Below the pieces are notes generated by a model. That model did no database searches and had not been told where the DNA came from. It saw only the letters and a list, made by a program, of their open reading frames with translations. A DNA stretch of 64,000 bases from Gemmatimonadota bacterium. Its GTDB lineage: Bacteria; Gemmatimonadota; Gemmatimonadetes; Longimicrobiales; Gaopeijiaceae. Below are positions 9,087 through 17,823 of this stretch, piece after piece. The stretch is taken from contig JAJDXS010000023.1 of the NCBI GenBank assembly GCA_022823145.1, forward strand, positions 62,001 to 126,000, read 5' to 3'. The position numbers and the translations under genes are program-made. Each line of letters begins with the position of its first letter. The first letter of the stretch is position 1.

Positions 9087-10484
9087 TCAGGTGCGCGGAC
9101 GCTCGTCCTTGATGATCTGGCCGTCCTTCATCACGAAATCAACCTGCTCCAGCTCGGTGATTTCGTCCAGCGGGTTGCCGTCCACCGCGATGATGTCCGC
9201 CACCATCCCGGGCCGCAGCGTCCCCACCTCGTCCTCGATGCCGAGCACCTGGGCCGCGTTGTACGTCGCCGTGCGGATCGCCTCCATAGGGGTCATCCCC
9301 AGCCGCACCAGCTGCGCGAACTCGCGCGCCGCCCACTCGTGGGGGAAGATCGTGTCCGAGCCGAAGGCGATCTTCACCCCGGCCTCGATCGCGCGCCGGA
9401 CGTTGTCGTCCCGGGTCTCCATCAGGACGCGCCCCTTCGCGACGCTCTCCTCGGGGTAGCCCAGGGCCGGCCCCTCCTCGACCACGTAGTTGAGCACGTA
9501 GATCGTCGGAATCAGCCACGTCCCCCGCGCCTTCATCATCTCGATCGCCTCCTCGTCGATCAGGATCCCGTGCTCGACGCTGTTCACGCCCGCCGCGACC
9601 GCCTGCTTGAGGCCCTCGGTGCCGATCGCGTGCACGGTGATCCGCCGCCCCAGCCGGTGCGTCTCGTCGACCGCGGCCCACATCTCCTCGTCGACGTAGG
9701 CCGTGTGCGTGGGGTCGTCGCCCGCCGACATGACCCCGCCCGTCGCCATCACCTTGATCCAGTCGGCCCCGTACTTGACCTGCTCGCGGATCATGGCGCG
9801 GATCTCGTCGACGCCGTTGACCGTGCGCGTGGGCGTCTGGATGGCCGCGTCCGGCGCCAGCGTGTTGAGGTCGCCGTGGCCGCCGGTCGGCCCGAGCGCG
9901 TGCGGCGCCACGAAGATGCGCGGTCCCGGATGCTCCCCCGCCGCGATCGAGCGCTTGACCGACACCATCGCGTAGTGGGTATCGAAGTCGCCGGGGTTGC
10001 GCAGGGTGGTGAATCCCGCGTGCAGCATCTTCTGGGCGGCGTGGAGGCCGTCGAGGGCCCGGTCCGCGCTGGAGCGGTCGAGTTCGCTGACCGGGCCGTC
10101 GGGCTTGATCAGCAGGTGCGTGTGCAGGTCCATCATGCCGGGCAGACAGGTGCCGCCCCGCATGTCGAGCGCGCGGTCGACGCCGTCGGGGACTGCCGTG
10201 CCGTCGCGCAGTTCGGCGACGCGGCCGTCCCGCACGATGACCGTCACGTCCCGCCGCGCCTCGTCCGAGATGCCGTCGATGAGGCGTCCGCAGCGCAGCG
10301 CGGTGGTCTGGGCCGCGAGGGGGGTGGCGGGCATGAGGAGGGGGGTGGTGGGGAGGAGCGCGACCGCGATGAGCGCGGCCATGGTGCCGCGCCGACGGGT
10401 GGGCCTCATGCAGGCGCGCCTGCGGGAACCGCCGCCCACGCGCGGGGGGGCGGCCGCGAGGACCGCGTCGTGCTTGTTTCTCAT
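9087..10484 (-). CDS. Secreted metal-dependent amidohydrolase (imidazolonepropionase/prolidase-like)
   Basis: A 465-residue amidohydrolase. Metal-ligand motifs appear in the expected order: DLHTHLL, IKVMATGG (likely carboxylated-lysine region), VHAIGTEG, SVEHG and FGSDT. This group hydrolyses cyclic amides or X-Pro dipeptides. A strong GGAGG Shine-Dalgarno lies eight bases before the ATG at 10484, inside the last codons of the upstream dipeptidase gene. The shorter start at 10409 would give a cleaner signal peptide (hydrophobic segment ending TPLAAQ) but has no ribosome site. Co-transcribed with the M19-like gene. Confidence 0.88.
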   Translation of the reverse strand: MRNKHDAVLAAAPPRVGGGSRRRACMRPTRRRGTMAALIAVALLPTTPLLMPATPLAAQTTALRCGRLIDGISDEARRDVTVIVRDGRVAELRDGTAVPDGVDRALDMRGGTCLPGMMDLHTHLLIKPDGPVSELDRSSADRALDGLHAAQKMLHAGFTTLRNPGDFDTHYAMVSVKRSIAAGEHPGPRIFVAPHALGPTGGHGDLNTLAPDAAIQTPTRTVNGVDEIRAMIREQVKYGADWIKVMATGGVMSAGDDPTHTAYVDEEMWAAVDETHRLGRRITVHAIGTEGLKQAVAAGVNSVEHGILIDEEAIEMMKARGTWLIPTIYVLNYVVEEGPALGYPEESVAKGRVLMETRDDNVRRAIEAGVKIAFGSDTIFPHEWAAREFAQLVRLGMTPMEAIRTATYNAAQVLGIEDEVGTLRPGMVADIIAVDGNPLDEITELEQVDFVMKDGQIIKDERPRT

Positions 10485-10488
10485 GTCT

Positions 10489-11643
10489 CTAACCTCCCCA
10501 TACCTGGCGGTAGACCCGCATCCAGTTGAGTCCGCAGACCTTGTCGACCTCCTCCTGGGTCCAGCCGCGGCCGCGCAGGCCGTCGACCAGGTTCGGGAGT
10601 TCGGTGATGACCTCGAATCCGCGGACGTAGTTGATCGGGGTCTGCTCGCTGGCCATCTCGCGGCCGAAGAGCACGATGTCGGGGTCGATGCCGCCCTGGC
10701 GCCCCCAGGTGAAATCTGCGCCGATTCCGACATGGTCCGGCCCGACCAGACGCTTCAGATAGTCATAATGGTCGAGCAGGACGTCGATGCCAACCTGCGG
10801 GGTGGCGAGGATGTCGCGGTCGGAGCGGTTGCGGGCGACGAAGTCGTTGATCGCGGACACGCCGATCACGCCGCCGGAGCCGGCGATGGCCTCGAAGACG
10901 CGGTCGCTGGTGTTCCGGGGGTTGTCGCAGAGTGCGGCCACGTTTGTGTGCGTGCACACCATCGGGACGCCATCGGACATCTCGATCGCGTCGAGGCTGG
11001 TCTGCTCGCCGGTGTGCCCGCCGATGTCGAGGATGATGCCGAGGCCGTGGATCTCCTCGACCAGCCGCCGCCCGGCGCGCGTGATGCCGAGGTGCGGTTC
11101 GACGCACCCGGCGCCGAAGGCGTTGACCGTGTTGTAGGTGAGGTTCACGAAGCGCAGGCCGAGGTGGTAGTAGGCGCGGAGCGCGGTGCCGTGGGCGGGG
11201 ATCTGGTCGCCCACGAAGAGCCCCTGGCCCGACTTGTCGCCGAGCGGCGTCGCGGTCTGCCAGCCGAGCATGAGCCCGACCTTGCCCTCGGCCTGGGCGC
11301 GCTCGAGGTCGGCGGCGGTGGTGGCGATGAGGATCCTGTCGGGGTTTTCGTCGACGTAGCGCCACGCGTCGGCGAAGGAATGGATCTCCGAGAGGGTCTT
11401 GTGCCAGCCGGTCACCCCGGCCTGCCGGACCAGGCCCACGTACTCGTCGTTGAGGGTCGAGGGGCTGAGGCCGTCGATGACGATGGGCTGCTGGGGCGCG
11501 GGGGTGGTCGCGGGTGGGTCCGCGGTGTCGGGCCCGGTGATTCCGGCTGTCAGAGGGGCTGCGGTTGTGGCGGCGCCGCCCGCGGTGGCGCCTGCGGTGG
11601 CGCCTGCGGCGACGGCGGTGCCGATGAACTCACGGCGTTCCAT
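10489..11643 (-). CDS. M19 membrane-dipeptidase family protein lacking several metal ligands
   Basis: A 384-residue protein with a Tat-like start (MERREFIGTAV then an Ala/Gly/Thr-rich stretch) and a renal-dipeptidase barrel. The family's later residues are present: His in LDIGGHTG, His in CTHTNVAALCDNPRN and Asp in VGIGADFTWG. The N-terminal HxD metal pair is missing (VIDGLSPSTLND) and the bridging Glu is replaced in MLGWQTAT. Classical binuclear zinc chemistry therefore looks unlikely. It may use one metal or act on another substrate. The upstream in-frame TTG at 11655 is less likely than ATG at 11643. Confidence 0.85.
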   Translation of the reverse strand: MERREFIGTAVAAGATAGATAGGAATTAAPLTAGITGPDTADPPATTPAPQQPIVIDGLSPSTLNDEYVGLVRQAGVTGWHKTLSEIHSFADAWRYVDENPDRILIATTAADLERAQAEGKVGLMLGWQTATPLGDKSGQGLFVGDQIPAHGTALRAYYHLGLRFVNLTYNTVNAFGAGCVEPHLGITRAGRRLVEEIHGLGIILDIGGHTGEQTSLDAIEMSDGVPMVCTHTNVAALCDNPRNTSDRVFEAIAGSGGVIGVSAINDFVARNRSDRDILATPQVGIDVLLDHYDYLKRLVGPDHVGIGADFTWGRQGGIDPDIVLFGREMASEQTPINYVRGFEVITELPNLVDGLRGRGWTQEEVDKVCGLNWMRVYRQVWGG

Positions 11644-11663
11644 GGGTGACTCCAATGTGTGTG

Positions 11664-12053
11664 TCAGCGGATGAGCGTGACCTTCACGCCTCTGAGCTTG
11701 ACCCGCCCCCAGGCGCGGTCCGCGGTCAGGACGGGAAGGCGCTGCCGCCGGGCCGTGGCCAGGCAGGCTCTGTCGCCCAGGCCCAGCCCAAGGTGGTGGG
11801 TGCGGGGACGGTAGGCACCGCTGAGGAGAGCGGTTGCGCGGTCGAAGGGCAAGACGGCGATGCCCAGGTCCTCGAATACGTCCTTGACCTGATCGGACCG
11901 CCAGTCATGGGCGCGAAGGTGGGCGGAGACCTCGGCCACGTTCACCGTCGACATGGCCGCTCCCGCGCGGAGGGCCTGGCGGACCCGGTCGCAACCCGGC
12001 TCGTCGTACAGGGCCGCCAGGATCGCCGACGCGTCCAGAAGGCTGGTGGCCAC
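11664..12053 (-). CDS. PIN-domain ribonuclease toxin, VapC-like
   Basis: A 129-residue PIN-domain protein. Acidic active-site positions are visible: D7 in LLDASAIL, Glu in NVAEVSAHL, Asp in LGLGDRACLA and Asp in LTADRAWG. VapC toxins cleave tRNA or rRNA at these metal sites. The GTG start follows the antitoxin stop by one base (TAGCGTG), with GGGAG upstream acting as ribosome site, so translation is coupled to the antitoxin. Full-length and apparently intact. Confidence 0.9.
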   Translation of the reverse strand: MATSLLDASAILAALYDEPGCDRVRQALRAGAAMSTVNVAEVSAHLRAHDWRSDQVKDVFEDLGIAVLPFDRATALLSGAYRPRTHHLGLGLGDRACLATARRQRLPVLTADRAWGRVKLRGVKVTLIR

Positions 12054-12054
12054 G

Positions 12055-12336
12055 CTACTCCCTTTCCGCTGCGATCCTTCGCTCGGCGATGAAGCCGTCG
12101 ACCGCGCTCGTGGCGTCGGTTCTTTTGCGCCGGGCGATGCGCTGCAGTCGCTCCAACGCCCCGTCAACGGTACGTACCCGCAGGCTGTCACCCACCACCC
12201 CCACGACGACGGTCTCGCGTCCACGTATCCCGAGTGCCTTGCGGAAACGTGCCGGAACCACGAGGCGGCCTGACTCGTCGATGACGACACGCTCGGTGTC
12301 GGGGTGCCCGAGGTCTGGACGGTTAGCCGTCGACAT
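12055..12336 (-). CDS. AbrB/MazE-type antitoxin, VapB-like
   Basis: A 93-residue protein with an N-terminal swapped-hairpin AbrB DNA-binding domain (RVVIDESGRLVVPARFRKAL, about residues 16-35) and a C-terminal charged tail that should wrap the toxin. It probably represses its own operon when bound to the PIN protein. An AAGGAG site sits eight bases before the ATG. The 56-bp gap to the aminotransferase stop is AT-rich and likely holds the promoter. Confidence 0.88.
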   Translation of the reverse strand: MSTANRPDLGHPDTERVVIDESGRLVVPARFRKALGIRGRETVVVGVVGDSLRVRTVDGALERLQRIARRKRTDATSAVDGFIAERRIAAERE

Positions 12337-12392
12337 ATGGGTATCTCCTTCGGCTCATGGGCTAATGTTCGTTTTTTGCCATAAACAGGAAA

Positions 12393-13553
12393 TCATCCAT
12401 ATAATACGATATCAACCATATTCTGTGCCACGTGCCGGATTTGTTCTGCCGTCAGTTCAGGGAAGATCGGCAGCGCGAGGACTTCGTTGGCGGCGCGCTC
12501 GGCGTTGGGGAAATCGCCTGGCCTGTAGCCGAGTTCGGCGAAGCACTCCTGCAGGTGGAGCGGCACCGGGTAGTAGATGGCGGTGCCGATGCCCGCAGCT
12601 GCCAGGCGCGCTTGCACGCGGTCGCGGTCGGCGACGCGGACGACGAACTGGTTGAAGACGTGCCGCTCGGTGACGACGCGGGGCAGGACGAGGGTGTCCG
12701 GACTTTGCGTGCCCTCCGGGTTCCGCGTGCTGCCGTCGGTCGGCCGGGCGGCGGGGTCGCCCAGGAGGCGGCGGTAGAGCGCCGCGTTGGCGATGCGGGC
12801 GTCGGTCCAGCGGTCGAGGTGAGGCAGTTTGGCGTGGATGACGGCGGCCTGGAGGGCGTCGAGGCGAAAGTTGCCCCCGACGATGCGGTGGTGGTAGCGG
12901 GTGGTTTCGCCGTGGACGCGCAGGGCGCGCAGTTTTTCGGCCCGGGCGGGGTCGTCCGTGACGACGATCCCGCCGTCGCCGTAGCCGCTGAGGTTCTTGG
13001 TGGGGTAGAAGGAGAAGCACCCGTAGTGGCCGGACGCGCCGGCCCCGTGACCGTCGTGCCGGGCGCCGATCGCCTGGGCGGCGTCCTCGATGACGGCCAG
13101 GCCGCGGCGCCGCGCGATCTCCATGATCGGGGCCATCCCGGCCATCTGGCCGAAGAGGTGGACGGGAAGGATCGCCCGCGTCCGCGCCGTGGTGCGCTCC
13201 TCGATCAGGCCGGGGTCGATGTTGAAGGTCGCTGGGTCGATGTCCACGAAGACGGGCGTGGCGCCGACGCGGGAGATGGCGCCCGCCGTGGCGAAGAAGG
13301 AGAAGGGCGTGGTGACGACCTCGTCGCCGGGTCCGATTTCCTCGGCCATGAGTGCCACCAGGAGCGCGTCGGTGCCCGATGACACGCCGATCCCGTGGGC
13401 GCTTCCCACGTAGTCCGCGACCGCCTCCTCGCACGCCTGCACCACCGGGCCCAGGACGAAACGCTGGGAGGCGACCACACGGTCGAGCGCCGCATCGATC
13501 TCGGGCCTGATCGAGGCGTACTGCGCGGCGAGGTCCAGCAGGGGTACTTTCAT
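12393..13553 (-). CDS. DegT/DnrJ/EryC1/StrS family PLP-dependent sugar aminotransferase
   Basis: A 386-residue fold-type I aminotransferase that aminates keto-sugar nucleotides, usually for surface glycans or glycosylated metabolites. SSGTDALLVAL (about residue 58) binds the cofactor phosphate, EDAAQAIGA carries the pyridine-contacting Asp, and K186 in SFYPTKNLSGYGDGG is the Schiff-base lysine. The ATG at 13551-13553 gives the family start MKVPLLDLAAQY. No other nucleotide-sugar genes are nearby, so its pathway is unclear. Divergent from the FtsX permease across 32 bp. Confidence 0.93.
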   Translation of the reverse strand: MKVPLLDLAAQYASIRPEIDAALDRVVASQRFVLGPVVQACEEAVADYVGSAHGIGVSSGTDALLVALMAEEIGPGDEVVTTPFSFFATAGAISRVGATPVFVDIDPATFNIDPGLIEERTTARTRAILPVHLFGQMAGMAPIMEIARRRGLAVIEDAAQAIGARHDGHGAGASGHYGCFSFYPTKNLSGYGDGGIVVTDDPARAEKLRALRVHGETTRYHHRIVGGNFRLDALQAAVIHAKLPHLDRWTDARIANAALYRRLLGDPAARPTDGSTRNPEGTQSPDTLVLPRVVTERHVFNQFVVRVADRDRVQARLAAAGIGTAIYYPVPLHLQECFAELGYRPGDFPNAERAANEVLALPIFPELTAEQIRHVAQNMVDIVLYG

Positions 13554-13585
13554 GGGGTGCCCTAACCTACACCCCGGGACTCGCC

Positions 13586-15403
13586 ATGCCATTGTACCGG
13601 ACCGCCATCGGGAGTTGCGCCGCGCTGGTGGCGCTGTTGCTTGCCGCGGCGTTCCTGTACGGTGGCGGAGGCGATTCCTTCCACGTGATCGGCACCGAGG
13701 TGACGCCGACGGTGGAACTGGCCGGGCTCCCGGGTGCCGATCGGCCTGCGGGGAGGGCGGAGGTGGCCGATCTCGATCGCCTTGCGGGGACGGCGCTGGC
13801 CCTGCTGCTGCTCTCGTCTGTCACCGTCCTGACCACGGTGCTCGGCGTAATCGCGGCCGAGAATCTGTCGCTGCAGGGGCGGCGGGTGATCGAGGTCATG
13901 CTCGGGGCGCCTCCGTCGTGGCTGGTGGGGGCGGCTGCGCGGCGGTGGGTGCGGCGCGTCGGGATTGCGGTGGTGCTGGGGGCGTTGCTTTGCGGCGTGG
14001 CCGTCGTGCTGATGGCGCTCGGCGCCCCGCCCGGCACTTTCCTGGCCCACCCGTCGGCCTGGCCCTTTGCGGTGGTGGTGGTTCTGGTCGCCGCTCTCGT
14101 GCTCGGGATCGCCGTCCTCCCGGTGATGGCGCTCTACCGGCGCGGCCGGGCGCTCGCGCAGGAGGCCGAGAGCCAGCACAGCACGGATCCGCGCCCGCGG
14201 CAGTTTGGCCGGGTCGTTCTCGTAACGCTGCAGCTTTGCATTACCGTCTCGATCCTCGCGGGATCGGGACTGCTCGTGGCGGCGGGTGCGGCGCAGCCGG
14301 GGATCGATACGCCGGACGGGGCGGGACAGGGCGCCGCGCGATCCGTCGTCGGGTTGCTCTCCCCGGTCGGCGACTCGGCTCGCGATCCCTTGCGGCGCGC
14401 CGCTCTTTTCGAGTCGGCACTCGCCGCGCTGGGCGATGCCCCCGGACTCGCCGCGGAGAGCCTGGGTACGCCGGGCTCCTGGATCGGCCGCGGTCCCGAA
14501 CTGATGGCCCTCAACGAGTGCGGCGCCTGCTCCATCGGCGGCATGCCCGTCCCGGTGCAGTCGGCGCGCGTCAAGCACCATGCGGTGATGCCGGGGTTCT
14601 TTGCCGAGCGCGGCCTGTCCTTCGCGGCCGGGGGCGGATTCACGCCCGATGCGGCAGTGGGCGAGGTCGTGATCAACGAGGCCTACGCGCGGGCCCATTT
14701 CCGGGATCCTCCCGTGGTGGGAAGAGGTGTGTTGATCGGTGGGCCGGGTGCCGCGTGGCACGAGGTGGTCGGCGTGGTCCGCGACTCGTCCGGGAGAGGC
14801 CTGGGAGCGTCCGGGTCGAGGTATGCCGTCTACTACTCCGCTCTGCAGCACCCACCAGCGCAGATCGAACTGGTCGCCGGCGTGAGCGCCCCGCCGGATG
14901 CGGGCGTCGAGGACTCGCTCGAGATCGTCCGCACGGTGCTGGCCGAACTGCCCGTGCCGGAACTGGTCGTCGCCGGCTTCAAGCCCGCCAGCGACGAACT
15001 GGAGCGCGTGTATGGGACCGCGGGCTGGCTGGGGAGCGGCTCACGCGTCGCCGGAGTCGCGGCGGCGGTCGTCGCTTTGGCCGGAATGGTCGGTGCCCTG
15101 CGGGCGCACGTGCGTTCGCGCCAGCGGGAGATGGGGATAAGGTCGGCGCTGGGGGCCGATCCGCGGGCGCTGCGCCGCATGGTGCTGCGCGAGGCGTTTC
15201 GCATCGGTGCCGTGGGCGTGGGCATGGGACTGTGGCTGACCATGCTGATCGTGGGGGCGGTGGGGCCTCCAGGGGTCGGGATCTTCAGCGCGCCGCTCTT
15301 TCTGGCGATCGCCGCGGTGTTCGTGTTGGCGGCGGTTCTCGCCGCGTTGCCGGGCGCGCGGGTCGCCGCATCGTCGGAACCCCGGTCGGTGATGGACGGA
15401 TAG
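13586..15403 (+). CDS. FtsX/MacB-like permease (orphan, ADOP-like)
   Basis: A 605-residue membrane protein. An N-terminal helix and a long segment with three to four helices (to about residue 240) are followed by a periplasmic MacB-type domain (about 245-480, with VVINEAYARAHF and VGVVRDS) and a terminal FtsX helix set containing the family's REMGIRSALGADPRALRRMVL coupling helix. No ATPase is adjacent. Orphan permeases with duplicated FtsX halves are common in Acidobacteria and Gemmatimonadota; this one is shorter than the usual 800 residues. Transport role unknown. Confidence 0.85.
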   Translation: MPLYRTAIGSCAALVALLLAAAFLYGGGGDSFHVIGTEVTPTVELAGLPGADRPAGRAEVADLDRLAGTALALLLLSSVTVLTTVLGVIAAENLSLQGRRVIEVMLGAPPSWLVGAAARRWVRRVGIAVVLGALLCGVAVVLMALGAPPGTFLAHPSAWPFAVVVVLVAALVLGIAVLPVMALYRRGRALAQEAESQHSTDPRPRQFGRVVLVTLQLCITVSILAGSGLLVAAGAAQPGIDTPDGAGQGAARSVVGLLSPVGDSARDPLRRAALFESALAALGDAPGLAAESLGTPGSWIGRGPELMALNECGACSIGGMPVPVQSARVKHHAVMPGFFAERGLSFAAGGGFTPDAAVGEVVINEAYARAHFRDPPVVGRGVLIGGPGAAWHEVVGVVRDSSGRGLGASGSRYAVYYSALQHPPAQIELVAGVSAPPDAGVEDSLEIVRTVLAELPVPELVVAGFKPASDELERVYGTAGWLGSGSRVAGVAAAVVALAGMVGALRAHVRSRQREMGIRSALGADPRALRRMVLREAFRIGAVGVGMGLWLTMLIVGAVGPPGVGIFSAPLFLAIAAVFVLAAVLAALPGARVAASSEPRSVMDG

Positions 15404-15419
15404 CGTCTGCACGGGTGTG

Positions 15420-15440
15420 CGGGCCCCGGACCCTGGCCCG
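15420..15440. terminator. Possible bidirectional hairpin between convergent genes
   Basis: CGGGCC at 15420-15425 pairs perfectly with GGCCCG at 15435-15440 across a nine-base loop. It lies in the 47-bp gap between the convergent permease and methyltransferase genes. There is no T-tract, so a role in termination is only suggested by position. Confidence 0.3.
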
Positions 15441-15450
15441 ATTCCCAGGA

Positions 15451-15978
15451 CTAATGCTCGAACAGACTCGCCTGCCCGCCGCCCGCCTCCAGTTCCAGCA
15501 GCCGTCGCTTGCGCGAAAGCCCGCCCCCGTAGCCACCAAGGTCACCATCGGCCCGGATCACGCGGTGGCACGGCACCACGACCGCGATGCGGTTGTCGCC
15601 GTTTGCGCGCCCCACCGCGCGCGAACCCCCGATCGAGCCCACGCGCCGGGCGAGTTCGGCGTAGCTGATGGTGGTGCCGTAGGGAATCTCGAGCAGGGCA
15701 CGCCAGACGCGTTCCTGGAAGGCGGTGCCGGCGAGCACGAGCGGAATGCCGAAGCTCTGGCGCGCGCCGCGAAAGTACTCGCCGAGCTGGCTCTCGAGCG
15801 CGTCGAGATACGGGTGCGATCCCGGCGAGACCGCGCCGACGTGCCGTTCCACCTGGCCCACCTGGTCGGCGAAGGTCCCGCGGTGGGCGAATTCGAGCAG
15901 GCAGATGCCTTCGTCGGTGGCTCCGGCCACCATCTCGCCCACCGAAGTGTCGAGCCGCCGGGTCAGGACTCGTCGCAC
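15451..15978 (-). CDS. ogt: Methylated-DNA--protein-cysteine S-methyltransferase (Ogt/MGMT type)
   Basis: A 175-residue suicide repair protein that takes alkyl groups from O6-alkylguanine onto its own cysteine. The active site is VVPCHRVI, followed by GGYGGGLSRKRRLLELE. FQERVWRALLEIPYGTTISY is the DNA-binding helix-turn-helix region. The GTG at 15978 overlaps the AlkA-like stop by 16 bp and gives the normal family length. It pairs functionally and translationally with the upstream 3-methyladenine glycosylase. Confidence 0.93.
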   Translation of the reverse strand: MRRVLTRRLDTSVGEMVAGATDEGICLLEFAHRGTFADQVGQVERHVGAVSPGSHPYLDALESQLGEYFRGARQSFGIPLVLAGTAFQERVWRALLEIPYGTTISYAELARRVGSIGGSRAVGRANGDNRIAVVVPCHRVIRADGDLGGYGGGLSRKRRLLELEAGGGQASLFEH

Positions 15979-16598
15979 AGTCGGTACAGCACCCAGGTCG
16001 CCACCGAACGCAGGGGCCGCCACGCCTCGGCGCGCTCCAGGACCGCCTTCTGCGCGGGCCGCTCCGCGAGACCGTCCAGGATCCGCACCCCCTCGCGCAC
16101 GCCCAGGTCGCCCGCCGGCATCACGTCGAGGCGGCCGAGCCGGAAGATGAGGAACATCTGCGCGGTCCACTCTCCGATCCCCCACACCGCGGTCAGCATC
16201 TCGACGATCTCGGCGTCGCTCATCCGGCCCACGGCGCGCAGCCGCACCGACCCGTCCGCGCACTTCCCGGCCAGGTCCTTGATGGCCCGGGTCTTCGCGG
16301 CCGACAGCCCCGCGCCGCGGAAGGCCTCGTCGGGGAGCGACAGGCACTCGGACGCGGTGGGGAAGCGCTCGCCCGGGGTCAGCTCGCACACGCGGCCGTA
16401 GATGGTCCGGGCCGCGGCGCCGGCCAACTGCTGGAATGTGACCGAGCGCGCGATCGCCTGGAAGTGCGAGCCGCGGGCCAGCACCCCGTGGGGGAAGCCG
16501 GGGTAGGCCGTGACGCGCGACATGGCCGCCCCGAGAAGGGGATCGCTCCGGGCGAGCCGGTCGAGCTGCGCCGGTGTGGGCCTGATTCGTGGGGGCAT
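15963..16598 (-). CDS. DNA-3-methyladenine glycosylase II-like protein (AlkA, HhH-GPD)
   Basis: A 211-residue HhH-GPD glycosylase that excises alkylated bases. The helix-hairpin-helix is LTAVWGIGEWTAQMFLIF and the catalytic Asp lies in VMPAGDLGVREGV. The N-terminal AlkA beta domain and Ada domain are absent, as in many short bacterial forms. The ATG at 16598 was chosen; the frame stays open upstream into fabV's last codons. Followed by the O6-alkylguanine methyltransferase, so both main alkylation lesions are handled by one operon. Confidence 0.9.
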   Translation of the reverse strand: MPPRIRPTPAQLDRLARSDPLLGAAMSRVTAYPGFPHGVLARGSHFQAIARSVTFQQLAGAAARTIYGRVCELTPGERFPTASECLSLPDEAFRGAGLSAAKTRAIKDLAGKCADGSVRLRAVGRMSDAEIVEMLTAVWGIGEWTAQMFLIFRLGRLDVMPAGDLGVREGVRILDGLAERPAQKAVLERAEAWRPLRSVATWVLYRLCDES

Positions 16599-16614
16599 CC
16601 CGGGCGCGCCGCGC

Positions 16615-17823
16615 TCAGCCCCCGACCAGCGTCGGAATCCCGACCATGGGGTCGACGTCGGCGCCATAGTCCACGCCGGGCACCTCGAAGCCGAAGAGCC
16701 GGAGGAACTCCGTGCGGTAGCCGTCGAAGTCGGCGAGGTCGGGGAGCGTCTCCGTGGTGATCGCGTCCCAGGCGCGCCGCACCGCCTCCTGGGTGCCGGG
16801 CTCCATCTCGAGATCGTCGAGGCGAATGAAGCCGTGTGGATCGCTCACGACTCCCTCCGCACCGTACACCTTGCGGCCGAAGAGACGCATGGCCTGCTCC
16901 ATGGGGCCCTCGTGGTCGCCCTTCTCCTTCATGATCCGAAACAGGATGGAGATGTAAAGCGAGACGACCGGAATGGCCGCGCTTGCCTGCGTCACCACCC
17001 CCTTCATGATCCCGATATGTGCGCCGCCGCCCGCCGGAGCCAGTTCGCGGTCGAGTTCGCGGGCGGTCCGGTGGAGGTCGGCCTTGGCCTGTCCGATGGT
17101 CCCGTCGCGATAGATCGGCCACGTCAGTTCCGGACCGATGTAGCTGTAGGCGATGGTGCGGCAGCGGGGCGCGAGCACGCCTCCTTCGCGGAGCGCGTCC
17201 ATCCAGCGTCGCCAGTCGTCGCCGCCCATGACCGCCACGGTGGCGTCGACCTCGTCGGGCGTGGCGGGCTCGAGCTCGATGCCGGTGACTTCGGCGCGGT
17301 CGGTGTTGAGTGTCTTCGAGCTGTAGGGTGCTCCGATGGGTTTGAGGACGGAGGTGAAGGTTCGGCCAGTGTCCGGATGGGTCCGCCGCGGCGCCGCCAG
17401 CGAGTTGACCACGCAGTCGACGGGGGGAAAGTCGCGACGCAGCGCGGCCACCACCTCGTCCCTGGCCTCGTTCGAGAACGCGTCGCCGTTGTAGCAGGCC
17501 GACTGGAGCCCGCGCTCGGCGGCGGCGGCCTCGAAGGCTGCGGTGTTGTACCACCCGGCGGTTCCGGCGCGCTTCTGCCCGGGCGGCCGGTCCAGGAAGA
17601 CGCCGAAGCTGGCGGCACGGCCGCCGAACGCCAGCGCGATCCGGGATCCGAGGCCGTAGCTCGTCGACGAGCCCAGCACGAGCACCGAGCGCGGGGGGTC
17701 CACCATGGGGCTGGCGAGGGCCTCGGCCTCCGCGTGGGCGATCTGGGCGGCCACGTTGCGCGCGCAACCGGTGGGGTGGGTGGTGACGCAGACGAAGCCG
17801 CGCACTCTGGGACGAATGATCAT
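16615..17823 (-). CDS. fabV: Enoyl-[acyl-carrier-protein] reductase FabV
   Basis: A 402-residue enoyl-ACP/trans-2-enoyl-CoA reductase, the NADH-dependent last step of fatty-acid elongation; usual length is about 400. The start MIIRPRVRGFVCVTTHPTGC is characteristic. The cofactor site is LVLGSSTSYGLGSRIALAF. The catalytic Tyr-x8-Lys is YRDGTIGQAK. FabV enzymes are typically triclosan-insensitive. The ATG overlaps the antiporter stop by four bases, so the two are co-translated. Confidence 0.96.
   Translation of the reverse strand: MIIRPRVRGFVCVTTHPTGCARNVAAQIAHAEAEALASPMVDPPRSVLVLGSSTSYGLGSRIALAFGGRAASFGVFLDRPPGQKRAGTAGWYNTAAFEAAAAERGLQSACYNGDAFSNEARDEVVAALRRDFPPVDCVVNSLAAPRRTHPDTGRTFTSVLKPIGAPYSSKTLNTDRAEVTGIELEPATPDEVDATVAVMGGDDWRRWMDALREGGVLAPRCRTIAYSYIGPELTWPIYRDGTIGQAKADLHRTARELDRELAPAGGGAHIGIMKGVVTQASAAIPVVSLYISILFRIMKEKGDHEGPMEQAMRLFGRKVYGAEGVVSDPHGFIRLDDLEMEPGTQEAVRRAWDAITTETLPDLADFDGYRTEFLRLFGFEVPGVDYGADVDPMVGIPTLVGG

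Noticed and set aside
12397..12425. AT-rich block as an independent vapB promoter region
   Set aside because: This stretch still encodes the last residues of the aminotransferase; promoter function cannot be separated by eye.
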